A DNA stretch of 64,000 bases from Blastocatellia bacterium. Its GTDB lineage: Bacteria > Acidobacteriota > Blastocatellia > Chloracidobacteriales > Chloracidobacteriaceae. The notes below the pieces were generated by a model. The model was not told the origin of the DNA. It searched no databases and saw only the letters and a program-made list of their open reading frames with translations. Shown here one piece after another: positions 41,349 to 49,513 of the stretch. The DNA lies in the NCBI GenBank assembly GCA_019695185.1, contig JAIBAN010000008.1, positions 1-64,000 of the forward strand. Direction: 5' to 3'. Position 1 is the stretch's first letter. Every line of letters starts with the position of its first letter. A program made the translations under genes and the position numbers.

Positions 41349-42995
41349 TCACTGGAGCGGTTGAATTTTCATTTGGGGGGGCTGGTTGGGCCCGCTGGCC
41401 CCCATCCAAAGCACATGGGAATTGTTTGCCAATGCCGGAGCAAAAGAGACAGGCCGGGTCGTTTCCGGAACCAGAACCCGGCTGACACTCAGCGGGGTAA
41501 ACCGGTTATCAAACGGTTGGGCCAGAATCTGTTTTTGGCCACCGGTTCCCTCCAGCCAGACTGCGGTGAATCGGTTCTTTTCCAAAAGCAGGGTGAATTC
41601 CGCGATAAATTGCGGAGAGTTGACCAACGGGGTGGCTGCCTGACTGATTCCACCGTTTCCGACCTTTAATCCGCACAGGCGTGAACCTGCTGATGTCCCT
41701 TCACTCCAGACAATCAAAAATTCATCGCCAGCCGGAAAAACTCTGGCATCGTCAATCTGGGCATTGGCCGAACGGGGGAGCAAAAAGTTGACAGGTGTGG
41801 AACCTGTCGCCGGGTCAAACAAAAGTACCGTGGCATCCCCGCTTTCAGAACGATAGGTCACCGCCACTTTTTTCCCGGCAGTGGCCAGACGTGGATGGCT
41901 GATTTTATTGCCTGGATTGGAGCGGGCCAAAATCAGGGTCTGTCCTGACAGCGGCTGGCCGGTTTTGTCAAGTTCAATGCCTTCCAGTTCAGGGGCGGAA
42001 AAATCCGGTTTAATCCAGACAGCCAGATAACGGTTGCCGAGCCAGGTCAAGGCCGGGTTCATGCCTGCCTCGGAAATTCGCACCGAGGGACGTGGACCCG
42101 GCGCTTTCAGGTCCAAATACCAGGCAGCGAGCGCAGTTCCATCCGAAGCCAACGTAACAAAGCCTTCTCCATCGGTCGCAGTGGTCGCGGTTCCCGCCGG
42201 ACGGGGTGGCTGAGGCCGATTGGACTGGGGTGATTGGGGAAACTCAAACATGGGCTGGGCGCTTAAAGGCTCAAAAAGCTGCCCAAAGAGTTGCCGCGAA
42301 GATTGCCAGACTGCCAGGGTTTTTCCGCCTGCGGTGGCGGTCTGAATGGGTGGTATGAATCCGGCCTCCAGCGGTTGTGAAGCCGGGACCCCGCCACCGA
42401 TGGTTGGATTGGGGGCGATGACACCCTGACTGGGAGGTGCCGGTTTGTTTATCATCGGGAGAAAAACAAAAATCATGGCCGTGATGGCAATGCCCGCCGC
42501 AAAACTGAACCCGACGGCAACGGTGGCCACACGGGTCAGGGAAGTCGCCGCCACTTTGAACAACTCTTTGCCGGTCCGGTCCTGCACGGTCAGGTCAAAA
42601 CCCCGTTGAAACCCGCTTCGGACCGCCAACCGGCGACCGAAAAACGGCACCACCGCAGCGAATCCGCCGACGTTTTCAGGAAGTGCGGTTGAAGGCTGGT
42701 CCAATGTGTTTGGGCGGGTGATGGTTTCAAGGGCCGCTTGTGAGCGCGTGGCTTCGCTGGCAGAAAGCCGTTTCAAAAATTCCGGATAGCGGTCTACTTC
42801 CGGGCAAATCAGCCGGATTTGGCCAGCCAGGTGGCGAGTTTCGCGGATGGATTGAAACTCGAGCTGGCAACGGGAACAGCCCTGCAGATGGGTTTCCAGT
42901 TGGGAATGACGTTCGGGATCCAGTTCGTGGCTGGCAAAAGCCACCAGCAGGTTTCCGACCGCCTGGCATTCGAGGTTGAATTCGTTCGGTTTCAT
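41349..42995 (-). CDS. Anti-sigma factor-like membrane protein
   Basis: 548 residues. The N-terminal zinc-finger anti-sigma domain is about 1-60 (ETHLQGCSRCQLEF, the HxxxCxxC core). A cytoplasmic tail leads to one membrane helix at about 150-170 (VAVGFSFAAGIAITAMIFVF). About 190-548 lies outside the membrane, with beta-propeller-like or fibronectin-like strands (AVWQSSRQLFGQLFEPL, GNRYLAVWIKPDFS). It begins within the stop codon of the ECF sigma gene as ATGA, which fits a cognate pair. Release of sigma probably follows a signal sensed by the outer part. Confidence 0.88.
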   Translation of the reverse strand: MKPNEFNLECQAVGNLLVAFASHELDPERHSQLETHLQGCSRCQLEFQSIRETRHLAGQIRLICPEVDRYPEFLKRLSASEATRSQAALETITRPNTLDQPSTALPENVGGFAAVVPFFGRRLAVRSGFQRGFDLTVQDRTGKELFKVAATSLTRVATVAVGFSFAAGIAITAMIFVFLPMINKPAPPSQGVIAPNPTIGGGVPASQPLEAGFIPPIQTATAGGKTLAVWQSSRQLFGQLFEPLSAQPMFEFPQSPQSNRPQPPRPAGTATTATDGEGFVTLASDGTALAAWYLDLKAPGPRPSVRISEAGMNPALTWLGNRYLAVWIKPDFSAPELEGIELDKTGQPLSGQTLILARSNPGNKISHPRLATAGKKVAVTYRSESGDATVLLFDPATGSTPVNFLLPRSANAQIDDARVFPAGDEFLIVWSEGTSAGSRLCGLKVGNGGISQAATPLVNSPQFIAEFTLLLEKNRFTAVWLEGTGGQKQILAQPFDNRFTPLSVSRVLVPETTRPVSFAPALANNSHVLWMGASGPNQPPQMKIQPLQ

Positions 42996-43594
42996 GGCTT
43001 GAACTTACCGTTTATTTCTTTATAGGCATCGGTGAATTGTTGGTAGGCGCGACGCAGACGACTCGCCGCGGCCTCAAAGCCAATTCCCAACAAACCGGCC
43101 ACTTCGGCAATCGTATGCCCTTCCACCGCCTGCAAGACAAACGCAGTGCGATATTCCGGTTTCATCCGGTCAAGCGCGGCTTCGAGCATCATTTGGGCAA
43201 TGACGCTGTTTTCCTGGCCCGGTCGGATGGAAAGGGCATTCAGGGTGGCTTCCTCGGTATCTTCGGAGCGGCGGTTGCGCTGGTCGAGCAGGTCACGGCA
43301 ATGGTTGACCGTAATGCGGTACAGCCAACCCTTGAACGTGACGTTGGGTTCAAACGAAGCCAGACCCCGAAACACCTTGATGAACACCTCCTGCATGGCG
43401 TCTTCAGCCTCAGCCCGTGACCGCAGCAGTTGCAAACAAAGATTGGTGACATATTGCTGGTGGCGGCGAAACAGGGTTTCAAAAGCCGCCATGTCACCCG
43501 TTTGCTTAAACCGCCGGACCAACTCGAAATCTTCCGCTTCCGAGTCAGCCGGGGGCTGGGGTTTGACACTGTGAAGGCCGCGACGGTCGGTCAT
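42992..43594 (-). CDS. ECF-type RNA polymerase sigma factor
   Basis: 200 residues. Region 2 is about 30-95 (FETLFRRHQQYVTNLCL, AEDAMQEVFIKVFRGL, TFKGWLYRITVNHCRDLLD). Region 4 is about 140-190 (YRTAFVLQAVEGHTIAEVAG, IGFEAAASRLRRA). No region 3 or C-terminal sensor is seen. The ATG at 43594 has GAGG upstream. It is coupled by ATGA to the anti-sigma gene. It is transcribed away from the tssB promoter region. Its own target promoters are unknown. Confidence 0.95.
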   Translation of the reverse strand: MTDRRGLHSVKPQPPADSEAEDFELVRRFKQTGDMAAFETLFRRHQQYVTNLCLQLLRSRAEAEDAMQEVFIKVFRGLASFEPNVTFKGWLYRITVNHCRDLLDQRNRRSEDTEEATLNALSIRPGQENSVIAQMMLEAALDRMKPEYRTAFVLQAVEGHTIAEVAGLLGIGFEAAASRLRRAYQQFTDAYKEINGKFKP

Positions 43595-43677
43595 CCGGTT
43601 ACCTCAAGAACAGTTTGGTTTGGGAATGTGTCGGTTTTTTTAGTGACAACGGGCCCCGCACCGGATTTTGGTCAGTT

Positions 43678-43739
43678 GGTGAAATAACTTTTCACCAGCC
43701 GGGGGTGGAAATACAAGCCGCCTGTCTCTTTCTGAGACA
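43678..43739. promoter_or_regulatory. Two dyads with 5-base spacers
   Basis: GGTGAAA-taact-TTTCACC (43678-43696) and TGTCTC-tttct-GAGACA (43723-43739) are perfect dyads, each with a five-base spacer. They lie 240-300 bases upstream of the sigma-54 promoter, a distance at which enhancer-binding activators may act. They could equally be operators for the ECF sigma gene. Function is inference. Confidence 0.45.
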
Positions 43740-43789
43740 ATGACAAACGCCGCCGGCTGACGCTCCTGTCCGGGGAGCAGGCTTTTAGA

Positions 43790-43832
43790 AAATTAAATTT
43801 AGAAATTAAATTTCCTGGCTTAAATTAAATTT
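43790..43832. repeat. Three copies of palindromic AAATTAAATTT
   Basis: AAATTAAATTT occurs at 43790-43800, 43803-43813 and 43822-43832. It is nearly self-complementary. Centres are 13 and 19 bases apart. Such AT-rich tracts may favour bending or bind an activator between the distant dyads and the sigma-54 promoter. Confidence 0.85.
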
Positions 43833-43978
43833 TCGTTTTGGCTGGCTGTTCTTTGAGCCATTCTCCCAATACAGGAATGTTCCAAACTCCTTTCAGGAAA
43901 TTCTTTTTATAGATAAACCCTTCTTATTTCAACAGGTTAAAAACTTTTGGTTTTATTTTTAAGAAAAATGAAGGGCTG

Positions 43979-43994
43979 TGGCACACCCGTTGCA
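43979..43994 (+). promoter_or_regulatory. Sigma-54 (RpoN) promoter for tssB-tssC
   Basis: TGGCACACCCGTTGCA matches the consensus TGGCACR-N4-TTGCW at every defined position. The GG and GC pairs are 12 bases apart, as required. The expected transcription start, about 44005, gives a leader of some 50 bases before tssB. Sigma-54 control of type VI genes is known in Vibrio and Pseudomonas. The activator is not in the window. Confidence 0.85.
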
Positions 43995-44057
43995 CTTAGG
44001 CAAGGCACGAAGACAACACGAAAAACTCTCTCGAAGAGCAAAACAAGGAGAACAACG

Positions 44058-44600
44058 ATGCCTAAGAAAGAAAGCATTCAGCACAAACTTGATCGGGTGC
44101 GCCCGCCCCGCGTTCAAATCACCTATGACGTAGAAATCGGTGATGCGATTGAAATGAAGGAATTGCCCTTCGTGGTGGGTGTCCTCGGTGACTTCGCCGG
44201 CAAGTCCAACGTGGAAATGCCAAAAATGAAAGACCGGAAATTTGTCGAAATTGACCGCGACAATTTCAATCAGGTCCTGCACAAGCTCCGCCCCCGGGTG
44301 GCAATGCGGGTGGACGACAAACTGAGCGGCAATGCCGATTCCCAGCTTGGAATCGAACTTGAATTCAAATCACTGGATGATTTCCATCCTGACAACATTG
44401 TGCAGCAGGTGCCTTCGCTCAAGAAGATGATCGAAGCCCGCCGCAAACTTTCGGACCTGCTCTCCCGCATGGATGGCAACAACAAGCTGGAAGAATTGCT
44501 GACGGATGTCATCGGCAATACGGAAAAACAAAAGAAACTCGGTCGTGCCCTGGGCCTGCCGGAAAATACCGAAGGGACGGAGGGACCGGCCAATGCTTAA
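44058..44600 (+). CDS. tssB: Type VI secretion sheath protein TssB/VipA
   Basis: 180 residues from ATG 44058; AAGGAG is 7 bases upstream. The TssB signature is present: HKLDRVRPPRVQITYDVEIG, LPFVVGVLGDFAG, DRKFVEIDRDNFNQVLHKL, and VPSLKKMIEARRKLSDLLSR. It forms the contractile sheath with TssC in the cytoplasm. Its stop overlaps the tssC start by eight bases, so they are coupled. This is the usual tssB-tssC order. It stands behind a sigma-54 promoter. Confidence 0.97.
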   Translation: MPKKESIQHKLDRVRPPRVQITYDVEIGDAIEMKELPFVVGVLGDFAGKSNVEMPKMKDRKFVEIDRDNFNQVLHKLRPRVAMRVDDKLSGNADSQLGIELEFKSLDDFHPDNIVQQVPSLKKMIEARRKLSDLLSRMDGNNKLEELLTDVIGNTEKQKKLGRALGLPENTEGTEGPANA

Positions 44601-46095
44601 TCAATACGGACAACAGTTTTCTCTCGACGGGGCGCAATTGGATGCGACCCTCAACGACCAGGATTTTCTTTCCAGCCTCATTTCCGAAGGACGGCTGGCT
44701 GATGATGAAACCCAGGAATCCATTGCACGCGATCTGGTGTCGGAATTTGTGCAACAGGCGCTGGAAGGCGAACTTGCCATTTCCAAAGACCTGGAAGCCA
44801 GCATTCTGGCCCGCATCGCCGAAATTGACCGGCTGCTTTCGGCCCAAGTCAACGAAATCATGCATCACGAAGACTTCCAAAAAATGGAAGGTTCATGGCG
44901 CGGGTTGCATCACCTGGTTTACGAAACCGAAACCAGCACGCAGCTCAAAATCCGGATGATGCACTGCACGAAAAAGGAATTGCTGCGGGATGTGACCAAC
45001 GCCGTGGAATTTGACCAGTCGGCGATTTTCAAAAAGGTCTATGAAGAAGAATACGGCACCTTTGGCGGAGCGCCCTACGGATGCCTGATTGGCGATTACG
45101 AATTCACGAATCACCCGCAGGACATGGCCCTGCTGGAGAAAATTTCCGGTGTGGCAGCCGCAGCCCACGCGCCGTTTTTGACAGCGGCTTCGCCCAAGCT
45201 GTTTGGTTGGGAAAGCTTCACACAGCTTGGTGAAGTTCGTGACATGGCCAAGATTTTTGACCGGATTGAATATGTCAAATGGCGTTCCTTCCGGGATTCG
45301 GAAGATTCCCGCTACGTGGGCCTGTGCATTCCGCATGTGTTGATGCGCCTGCCCTACGGAGCCGAAACCGAACCGGCGGAAACCTTCAACTTCGAAGAAA
45401 ACGTGGACGGGCGCGACCACCGGAAATACCTCTGGAGCAACGCCGCCTATGCGCTGGGTGTGCGCATCACGGACGCATTTGCCAAGTTCGGCTGGACGGT
45501 GGCCATTCGCGGCGTCGAAGGCGGTGGCTTGGTGCAGGGACTCCCGGCCCATACCTTTGCCACTGATGAGGGTGAAGTCGCACTCAAATGCCCGACGGAA
45601 ATTGCCATCACGGACCGGCGGGAAAAAGAATTCAGCGATTTGGGTTTCATTCCTTTGGTGCATTGCAAAAACACGGATTACGCCGCGTTTTTCGGAACCA
45701 ATTCAGCCAATAAAGCCAAGAAATATGACACCGATTTTGCCAATGCAAATGCCCGGTTGTCATCCCAGATTCAATACATTTTTGCCGTGAGCCGGTTTGC
45801 CCATTATTTGAAAGCAATTATGCGGGACAAAATCGGTTCGTTTATGGAACGAAAGAACGTTGAGGATTACCTCAACCGGTGGATTATGAACTATGTGCTG
45901 GCCGACGACAGTGCGAGCCAAGAACAGAAATCAAAATTCCCGCTGCGTGAAGCACGGGTCGAAGTCGCGGAAGTCAAAGGCAAACCAGGGTGCTACAAAG
46001 CCGTGAGCTACCTCCGCCCGCACTTCCAACTGGATGAAATTGCCGTTTCGTTGCGGCTGGTGTCGGAACTGCCTCCGGCAGCCAATGCGAAATAA
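44593..46095 (+). CDS. tssC: Type VI secretion sheath protein TssC/VipB
   Basis: 500 residues from ATG 44593, with GGAGG about 9 bases upstream. Typical TssC segments: MEGSWRGLHHLVYETETS, FGGAPYGCLIGDYEF, PFLTAASPKLFGWESF, RYVGLCIPHVLMRLPYG, RFAHYLKAIMRDKIGSF. It wraps with TssB around the Hcp tube. The family length is about 490-500, so it is complete. The hcp gene follows after 167 bases. ClpV, which recycles the sheath, is not adjacent; the ATPases at 7942 and 16401 are not obviously ClpV. Confidence 0.97.
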   Translation: MLNQYGQQFSLDGAQLDATLNDQDFLSSLISEGRLADDETQESIARDLVSEFVQQALEGELAISKDLEASILARIAEIDRLLSAQVNEIMHHEDFQKMEGSWRGLHHLVYETETSTQLKIRMMHCTKKELLRDVTNAVEFDQSAIFKKVYEEEYGTFGGAPYGCLIGDYEFTNHPQDMALLEKISGVAAAAHAPFLTAASPKLFGWESFTQLGEVRDMAKIFDRIEYVKWRSFRDSEDSRYVGLCIPHVLMRLPYGAETEPAETFNFEENVDGRDHRKYLWSNAAYALGVRITDAFAKFGWTVAIRGVEGGGLVQGLPAHTFATDEGEVALKCPTEIAITDRREKEFSDLGFIPLVHCKNTDYAAFFGTNSANKAKKYDTDFANANARLSSQIQYIFAVSRFAHYLKAIMRDKIGSFMERKNVEDYLNRWIMNYVLADDSASQEQKSKFPLREARVEVAEVKGKPGCYKAVSYLRPHFQLDEIAVSLRLVSELPPAANAK

Positions 46096-46262
46096 CTTAC
46101 CTGGGTCAAGCGGCCCTAATGACAACTGAATAGCCACGCCCAGGCAGGTGTCTGGGCCTTCCATAAAATCGAATTTTACTCTACGAAAAATTTCGCTGGA
46201 GAAACCAAACAAAATGGCTGGGAAAGCAGCCGAATTACACACTCTGAAAGGGAGAAAAAATC

Positions 46263-46769
46263 ATGTCGTTTGATGCGTTTATTAAATTTGATGGAATCCA
46301 AGGTGAAAGCCGTGACTCAAAACACAAGGATTGGATTGAAGTTTTGTCCTACAACTTTTCGGTGAACCAGACTGCCTCGATTTCATCCAGTTCGCACGGT
46401 TCAAAATCAGCCGAACGGGCGAATTTCAGTGACTTTCACTTCACCAAGGCTTTGGACAAAGCCACGCCGTTTATGGCTTTCGCCTGTGCCAGCGGCCAAC
46501 ACTTTCCCAAAGTCATGATTGAAATCTGTCGCGCAGCGGGCAACGACAAAGAAGTCTTTATGCGCTACACGTTGCAGGACGTGCTTCTGACCGGATATTC
46601 CACCTCGGGAAGTGGCGGAGGCGGCGAGGGTGAAACCATCCCGACCGAAAACATCGGGATTACCTACGGCAAGATTGAATGGAACTACATTCCGACCGAC
46701 CAGACCACTGGTCGCGCAATGGGTAACATTTCCAAGGGCTGGGACGTACGCCAGAACAAGATGGCGTAA
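46263..46769 (+). CDS. hcp: Type VI secretion tube protein Hcp
   Basis: 168 residues. MSFDAFIKFDGIQGESRDSK, HKDWIEVLSYNFSVNQ, FHFTKALDKATPFMAFACAS and NIGITYGKIEWNYIPTDQTT match the Hcp tube fold. A Gly-rich linker (SGSGGGGEGETIPTENI) precedes the last strand, slightly longer than in many Hcp proteins. GGGAG is 8 bases upstream. It ends before a rho-independent terminator. Hcp forms the inner tube and carries some effectors in its lumen. Confidence 0.96.
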   Translation: MSFDAFIKFDGIQGESRDSKHKDWIEVLSYNFSVNQTASISSSSHGSKSAERANFSDFHFTKALDKATPFMAFACASGQHFPKVMIEICRAAGNDKEVFMRYTLQDVLLTGYSTSGSGGGGEGETIPTENIGITYGKIEWNYIPTDQTTGRAMGNISKGWDVRQNKMA

Positions 46770-46790
46770 ATTCAAGCTCATTCATGAGGC

Positions 46791-46818
46791 AAGGGCAGTC
46801 GTTATGGACTGCCCTTTT
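46791..46818 (+). terminator. Rho-independent terminator after hcp
   Basis: AAGGGCAGTC (46791-46800) pairs with GACTGCCCTT (46807-46816) around a six-base loop, followed by TTTT. It closes the tssB-tssC-hcp transcript. Confidence 0.9.
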
Positions 46819-46841
46819 TTCAAAAATATTAATGAGGTGAT

Positions 46842-47318
46842 ATGGATCAGTTTATCGAAAAGATTTTTCTATTTTTATTTCCAATTATTTTTCCAATAAC
46901 AATTGGTGTTTTAGATTATTTTTCATCTAAAAGACTAATTAAAGAAAAATATTTCCATTCATTAGAAATTTTTCAGGCTTTTACCCAATTTAACAGAGGT
47001 AGCTTTGCTTTTTGGAGCGGGTATCCTTCTATACTGTTTATCATTCAGATTTTACGGGGAACCAATAATACTTTATTTTTTCTAAAAGAAGGATTTCTTA
47101 ACATTTATTCAGTTATTGGTCTTCTGGTAACTGGAATCGTTTATTGCCTTCTTTTTCTCTGGGCCTGGAAAAGTAAAAACATTGATTTGATTTTCCAGAT
47201 CAGCACAGCCGAAGGGAAAACAAATGTTCGATCACGGCTTCAATATCGCATAATTATTTCGGCTGTTTCAATTCTATTTCTTGCTGAAGTTGTTTACCTA
47301 ATAATCAGAGATTTTTAG
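46842..47318 (+). CDS. Small AT-rich membrane protein of unknown function
   Basis: 158 residues, ATG 46842 with GAGGTG 6 bases upstream. Four hydrophobic helices are visible (IFLFLFPIIFPITIGVLDY, FWSGYPSILFIIQIL, IYSVIGLLVTGIVYCLLFLW, IIISAVSILFLAEVVYLII). Base composition is far more AT-rich than the genes around it, which suggests recent transfer. It lies just after the hcp terminator, next to an ORF without a standard start. By position it could be an immunity-type membrane protein for a secreted toxin, but no sequence evidence proves this. Confidence 0.65.
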   Translation: MDQFIEKIFLFLFPIIFPITIGVLDYFSSKRLIKEKYFHSLEIFQAFTQFNRGSFAFWSGYPSILFIIQILRGTNNTLFFLKEGFLNIYSVIGLLVTGIVYCLLFLWAWKSKNIDLIFQISTAEGKTNVRSRLQYRIIISAVSILFLAEVVYLIIRDF

Positions 47319-47335
47319 AACCGAGAGGAAATACT

Positions 47336-47923
47336 ATATCATCTTTAGAAAACGCAATCTCACATTTTATTTCAAAACCAATTGCCACAAATTGGGAATA
47401 TGCTTCAGGTTGGGGGGCCGATGGTTCAATTCCAATTCCAGAAGCACCATATTTAAGTGCATCTGGAACTGCTCAGGTTTTATTTCTCAAACGAACCGAT
47501 GGAAATTCAAATTATGTTGCCTCACTCACTTTGGTGGGTTTGGGAATTGGAGCTGGTTGGTCGGTAAAAAACACAAGTGCCCCACCTGCATTAAGGCGTA
47601 TCGTTGAGAATTATTCAGTTACTTTTTCCCCTTCAAGCAACCCTAATGGGACTGGTTCAAAAGTATACACAAATCCTATTTTTTCAAATCCAAATTTGAC
47701 ACTGGACGACCTGCGAGGCCCTTGTGTGCTGCTTTCTTTTTCAGGTGGAGCAGTTGGATCAGCTTCAGGTTCTATGTTGTTTATGGGGTGTAACCAATAT
47801 GCAGGCTATATTGGTCCCGGCCCAAAAATTCTCTCAAGCAAAGGTTTTATGGGGTACTGTGGAACAGCAATGGGGTTAGTAATGGGAGTATCGCTAACAT
47901 TGTATTACGGATATATCCAGTAA
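47336..47923 (+). CDS. AT-rich ORF downstream of hcp, possible ATA start or decayed gene
   Basis: About 195 residues if read from ATA at 47336, which is 7 bases after GAGAGG. The reading frame is open to 47923 but has no ATG, GTG or TTG before 47528. It is also open upstream through the end of the previous gene. The product begins SSLENAISHFISKPIA and has a Gly/Ser-rich C-terminal hydrophobic segment (LSFSGGAVGSASGSMLFMG). I do not recognise it. It may be a type VI cargo or its relic, or a gene silenced by an ATG-to-ATA change. Low certainty. Confidence 0.45.
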   Translation: MSSLENAISHFISKPIATNWEYASGWGADGSIPIPEAPYLSASGTAQVLFLKRTDGNSNYVASLTLVGLGIGAGWSVKNTSAPPALRRIVENYSVTFSPSSNPNGTGSKVYTNPIFSNPNLTLDDLRGPCVLLSFSGGAVGSASGSMLFMGCNQYAGYIGPGPKILSSKGFMGYCGTAMGLVMGVSLTLYYGYIQ

Positions 47924-48149
47924 AGTAAATTCGGTCGTAAGCTGAAACTGTTTCTCCCGGATTTTGGCCGCATCTTGTCGAAATTGAAAATAAACAGCTT
48001 GTACTTGTTTGATCTTGTAATGCCTTGAGTTTTCCCAGGTATCGTTCAGCCTTGCGGAAATAGACCTGACCAACTGCTTTCTGGTAAGTCAAAAACATCA
48101 AATCCGCACGGAGTAGATTTATGATTGTAGGCCGGGATAATCGCAGTCC
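47924..48149. other. Gap with possible gene remnant on minus strand
   Basis: 226 bases without a confident gene. A minus-strand frame (48101 down to about 47925) encodes a plausible helical peptide (FLTYQKAVGQVYFRKAERYL), but it runs into the neighbouring ORF and has no ribosome site. It may be a leftover of an older gene. Confidence 0.3.
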
Positions 48150-48704
48150 ATGACCTATGATTTCCTGTACTTAAAAAATGAAATAGCTATGCAGGACACA
48201 CTGATTGAGAAACAAAAACAAATATTAGCCACCATCTTCGGTTTTGCCTTTGCTTCAATAGGAGTTTTATTGCTGTTCGTTGGATGTATTTCCGGCTTGA
48301 TTTCCCATGAATTCAAGAAAAACGCAGTGCGGGCGGCTGGAGTGGTGGTTGCGACCCCGGATGGAGGCTCGCACCCAATGGTTCGTTTCACAACGGCGGA
48401 AGGAAAAGCCATCACCTATCGGCAGAATGGAATGATTGACGGATATAGCGTTGGCGATCAGGTCACAGTGCTCTATTCAGCGAAAGACCCTTACGACCAT
48501 CAGCTTGATGCATTTGGGGCTGTCTATGGCAATACCTGTGTCCTGGGTTGCTTGGGTTCATTGTTTTTCCTGGTGGGCACAACCGAGGTTTTCAGAAACA
48601 GGCAAATCAAGGCTCTCAACAGGATAATTGATAGTTTTCTCGCGTTTGTAACTTCCGGGCGGCTGATTGAAGGCCCTGACCTGCTTGCAAATCGGAACCG
48701 GTGA
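48150..48704 (+). CDS. DUF3592-type membrane protein
   Basis: 184 residues from ATG 48150; ATG 48189 (MQDTLIEKQKQILA) is an alternative, and neither has a clear ribosome site. Two membrane helices (FGFAFASIGVLLLFVGCISG and VLGCLGSLFFLVGTTEVF) flank a beta-rich domain (RAAGVVVATPDGGSHPMVRF, then SVGDQVTVLYSAKDPYD). This is the DUF3592 layout. Function unknown. GC content returns to the window average here. Confidence 0.7.
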   Translation: MTYDFLYLKNEIAMQDTLIEKQKQILATIFGFAFASIGVLLLFVGCISGLISHEFKKNAVRAAGVVVATPDGGSHPMVRFTTAEGKAITYRQNGMIDGYSVGDQVTVLYSAKDPYDHQLDAFGAVYGNTCVLGCLGSLFFLVGTTEVFRNRQIKALNRIIDSFLAFVTSGRLIEGPDLLANRNR

Positions 48705-48771
48705 AAACCACACCCGAACAGCCGGGTTCTGACCAATTATCCGAAATCGGTTTTTCAGACAGGAGTTTCCA

Positions 48772-49467
48772 TTGAAAAAGTATCTCTTCACGTTTGTCTG
48801 TGCCGTGGCCCTATTTTCTCAGAGTTCCTTGTTAAACTCACAGGCAAAAGCTGTTGTGCGCCTTGAACCTGCCCCTCAGTTTCGCCAAACCATGCAGGTT
48901 TCCGAAGCTGCAATTCCCCGTGGCAAAGTCGTTATCCTCAAAACGGATGCTGAGTTGCGGATTTCCATTCTTCGCTCAAACCAGCCGGTTCATATTTTGC
49001 GGCAGGTTTTTTCCTCCAACACAATTCACGGAGAAATTGGAGAAAAGTCCATTTTTGTTATCAACGGAAGCAAACTGCCCCGCCCGGACGCCATCACCGG
49101 CAATCTGATCCAGGCCCGTGTGTTTGGACCTGACCTTGCTTGGTTAACAGCGGTCAGTGAAATCAACCCGCTGGCGGAAATCGGAGCCCTCAGTATCGTG
49201 GCTGTAATTCGGGATACCCAACCTTTGATGTATAACCCCCAAACGGGTCTCCGGGTTGATGTGATCGAGGGTGAAGCCAATTGGAAATTCAAGGACCTGT
49301 CTGACTGTTACCAGGAAGCCAAAAGCGCCCACGATGACTGTAGCCGTGATGTTCCAACCAAGCAGTTTGAATGTGTGCTGATTCGGACCGCGATTGTAGC
49401 GGATTGCAATAAATGGTTTGCATCTCCGGTTGATGGGAGCAATCAAAAAAACAGCAGATTACAATGA
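48772..49467 (+). CDS. Exported protein of unknown function
   Basis: 231 residues. A TTG start at 48772 follows AGGAG by 6 bases. A signal peptide (residues 1-27: KKYLFTFVCAVALFSQSSLL) is followed by a beta-rich body (AELRISILRSNQPVHILRQ). Four cysteines near the C-terminus (DCYQEAKSAHDDC, FECVLI, ADCNKW) could form disulphides. No family recognised. It is probably secreted or periplasmic. Confidence 0.65.
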   Translation: MKKYLFTFVCAVALFSQSSLLNSQAKAVVRLEPAPQFRQTMQVSEAAIPRGKVVILKTDAELRISILRSNQPVHILRQVFSSNTIHGEIGEKSIFVINGSKLPRPDAITGNLIQARVFGPDLAWLTAVSEINPLAEIGALSIVAVIRDTQPLMYNPQTGLRVDVIEGEANWKFKDLSDCYQEAKSAHDDCSRDVPTKQFECVLIRTAIVADCNKWFASPVDGSNQKNSRLQ

Positions 49468-49513
49468 GTTTTAATCCTCTGGTTTGGGGCTTTAAGAAAG
49501 CGTTAGGTGAAAT

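Larger units (their letters stand above)
43595..44057. other. Divergent regulatory region, sigma factor versus tssB
   Basis: 463 bases between the sigma gene (minus) and tssB (plus). It contains a GGTGAAA/TTTCACC dyad (43678-43696), a TGTCTC/GAGACA dyad (43723-43739), three AAATTAAATTT units (43790-43832), an AT-rich stretch (43890-43970), and a sigma-54 promoter (43979-43994). I find no ORF in it. Confidence 0.7.

Noticed and set aside
44058-46769. Phage tail or prophage origin for the sheath genes
   Set aside because: The sequences match TssB, TssC and Hcp rather than phage tail sheath and tube, and no phage structural, integrase or lysis genes are nearby.
47300-47330. Programmed -1 frameshift joining the two AT-rich ORFs
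   Set aside because: The T-run at the stop allows slippage, but no stimulating hairpin is evident and the ATA start with Shine-Dalgarno explains the second frame more simply. Kept only as an alternative.
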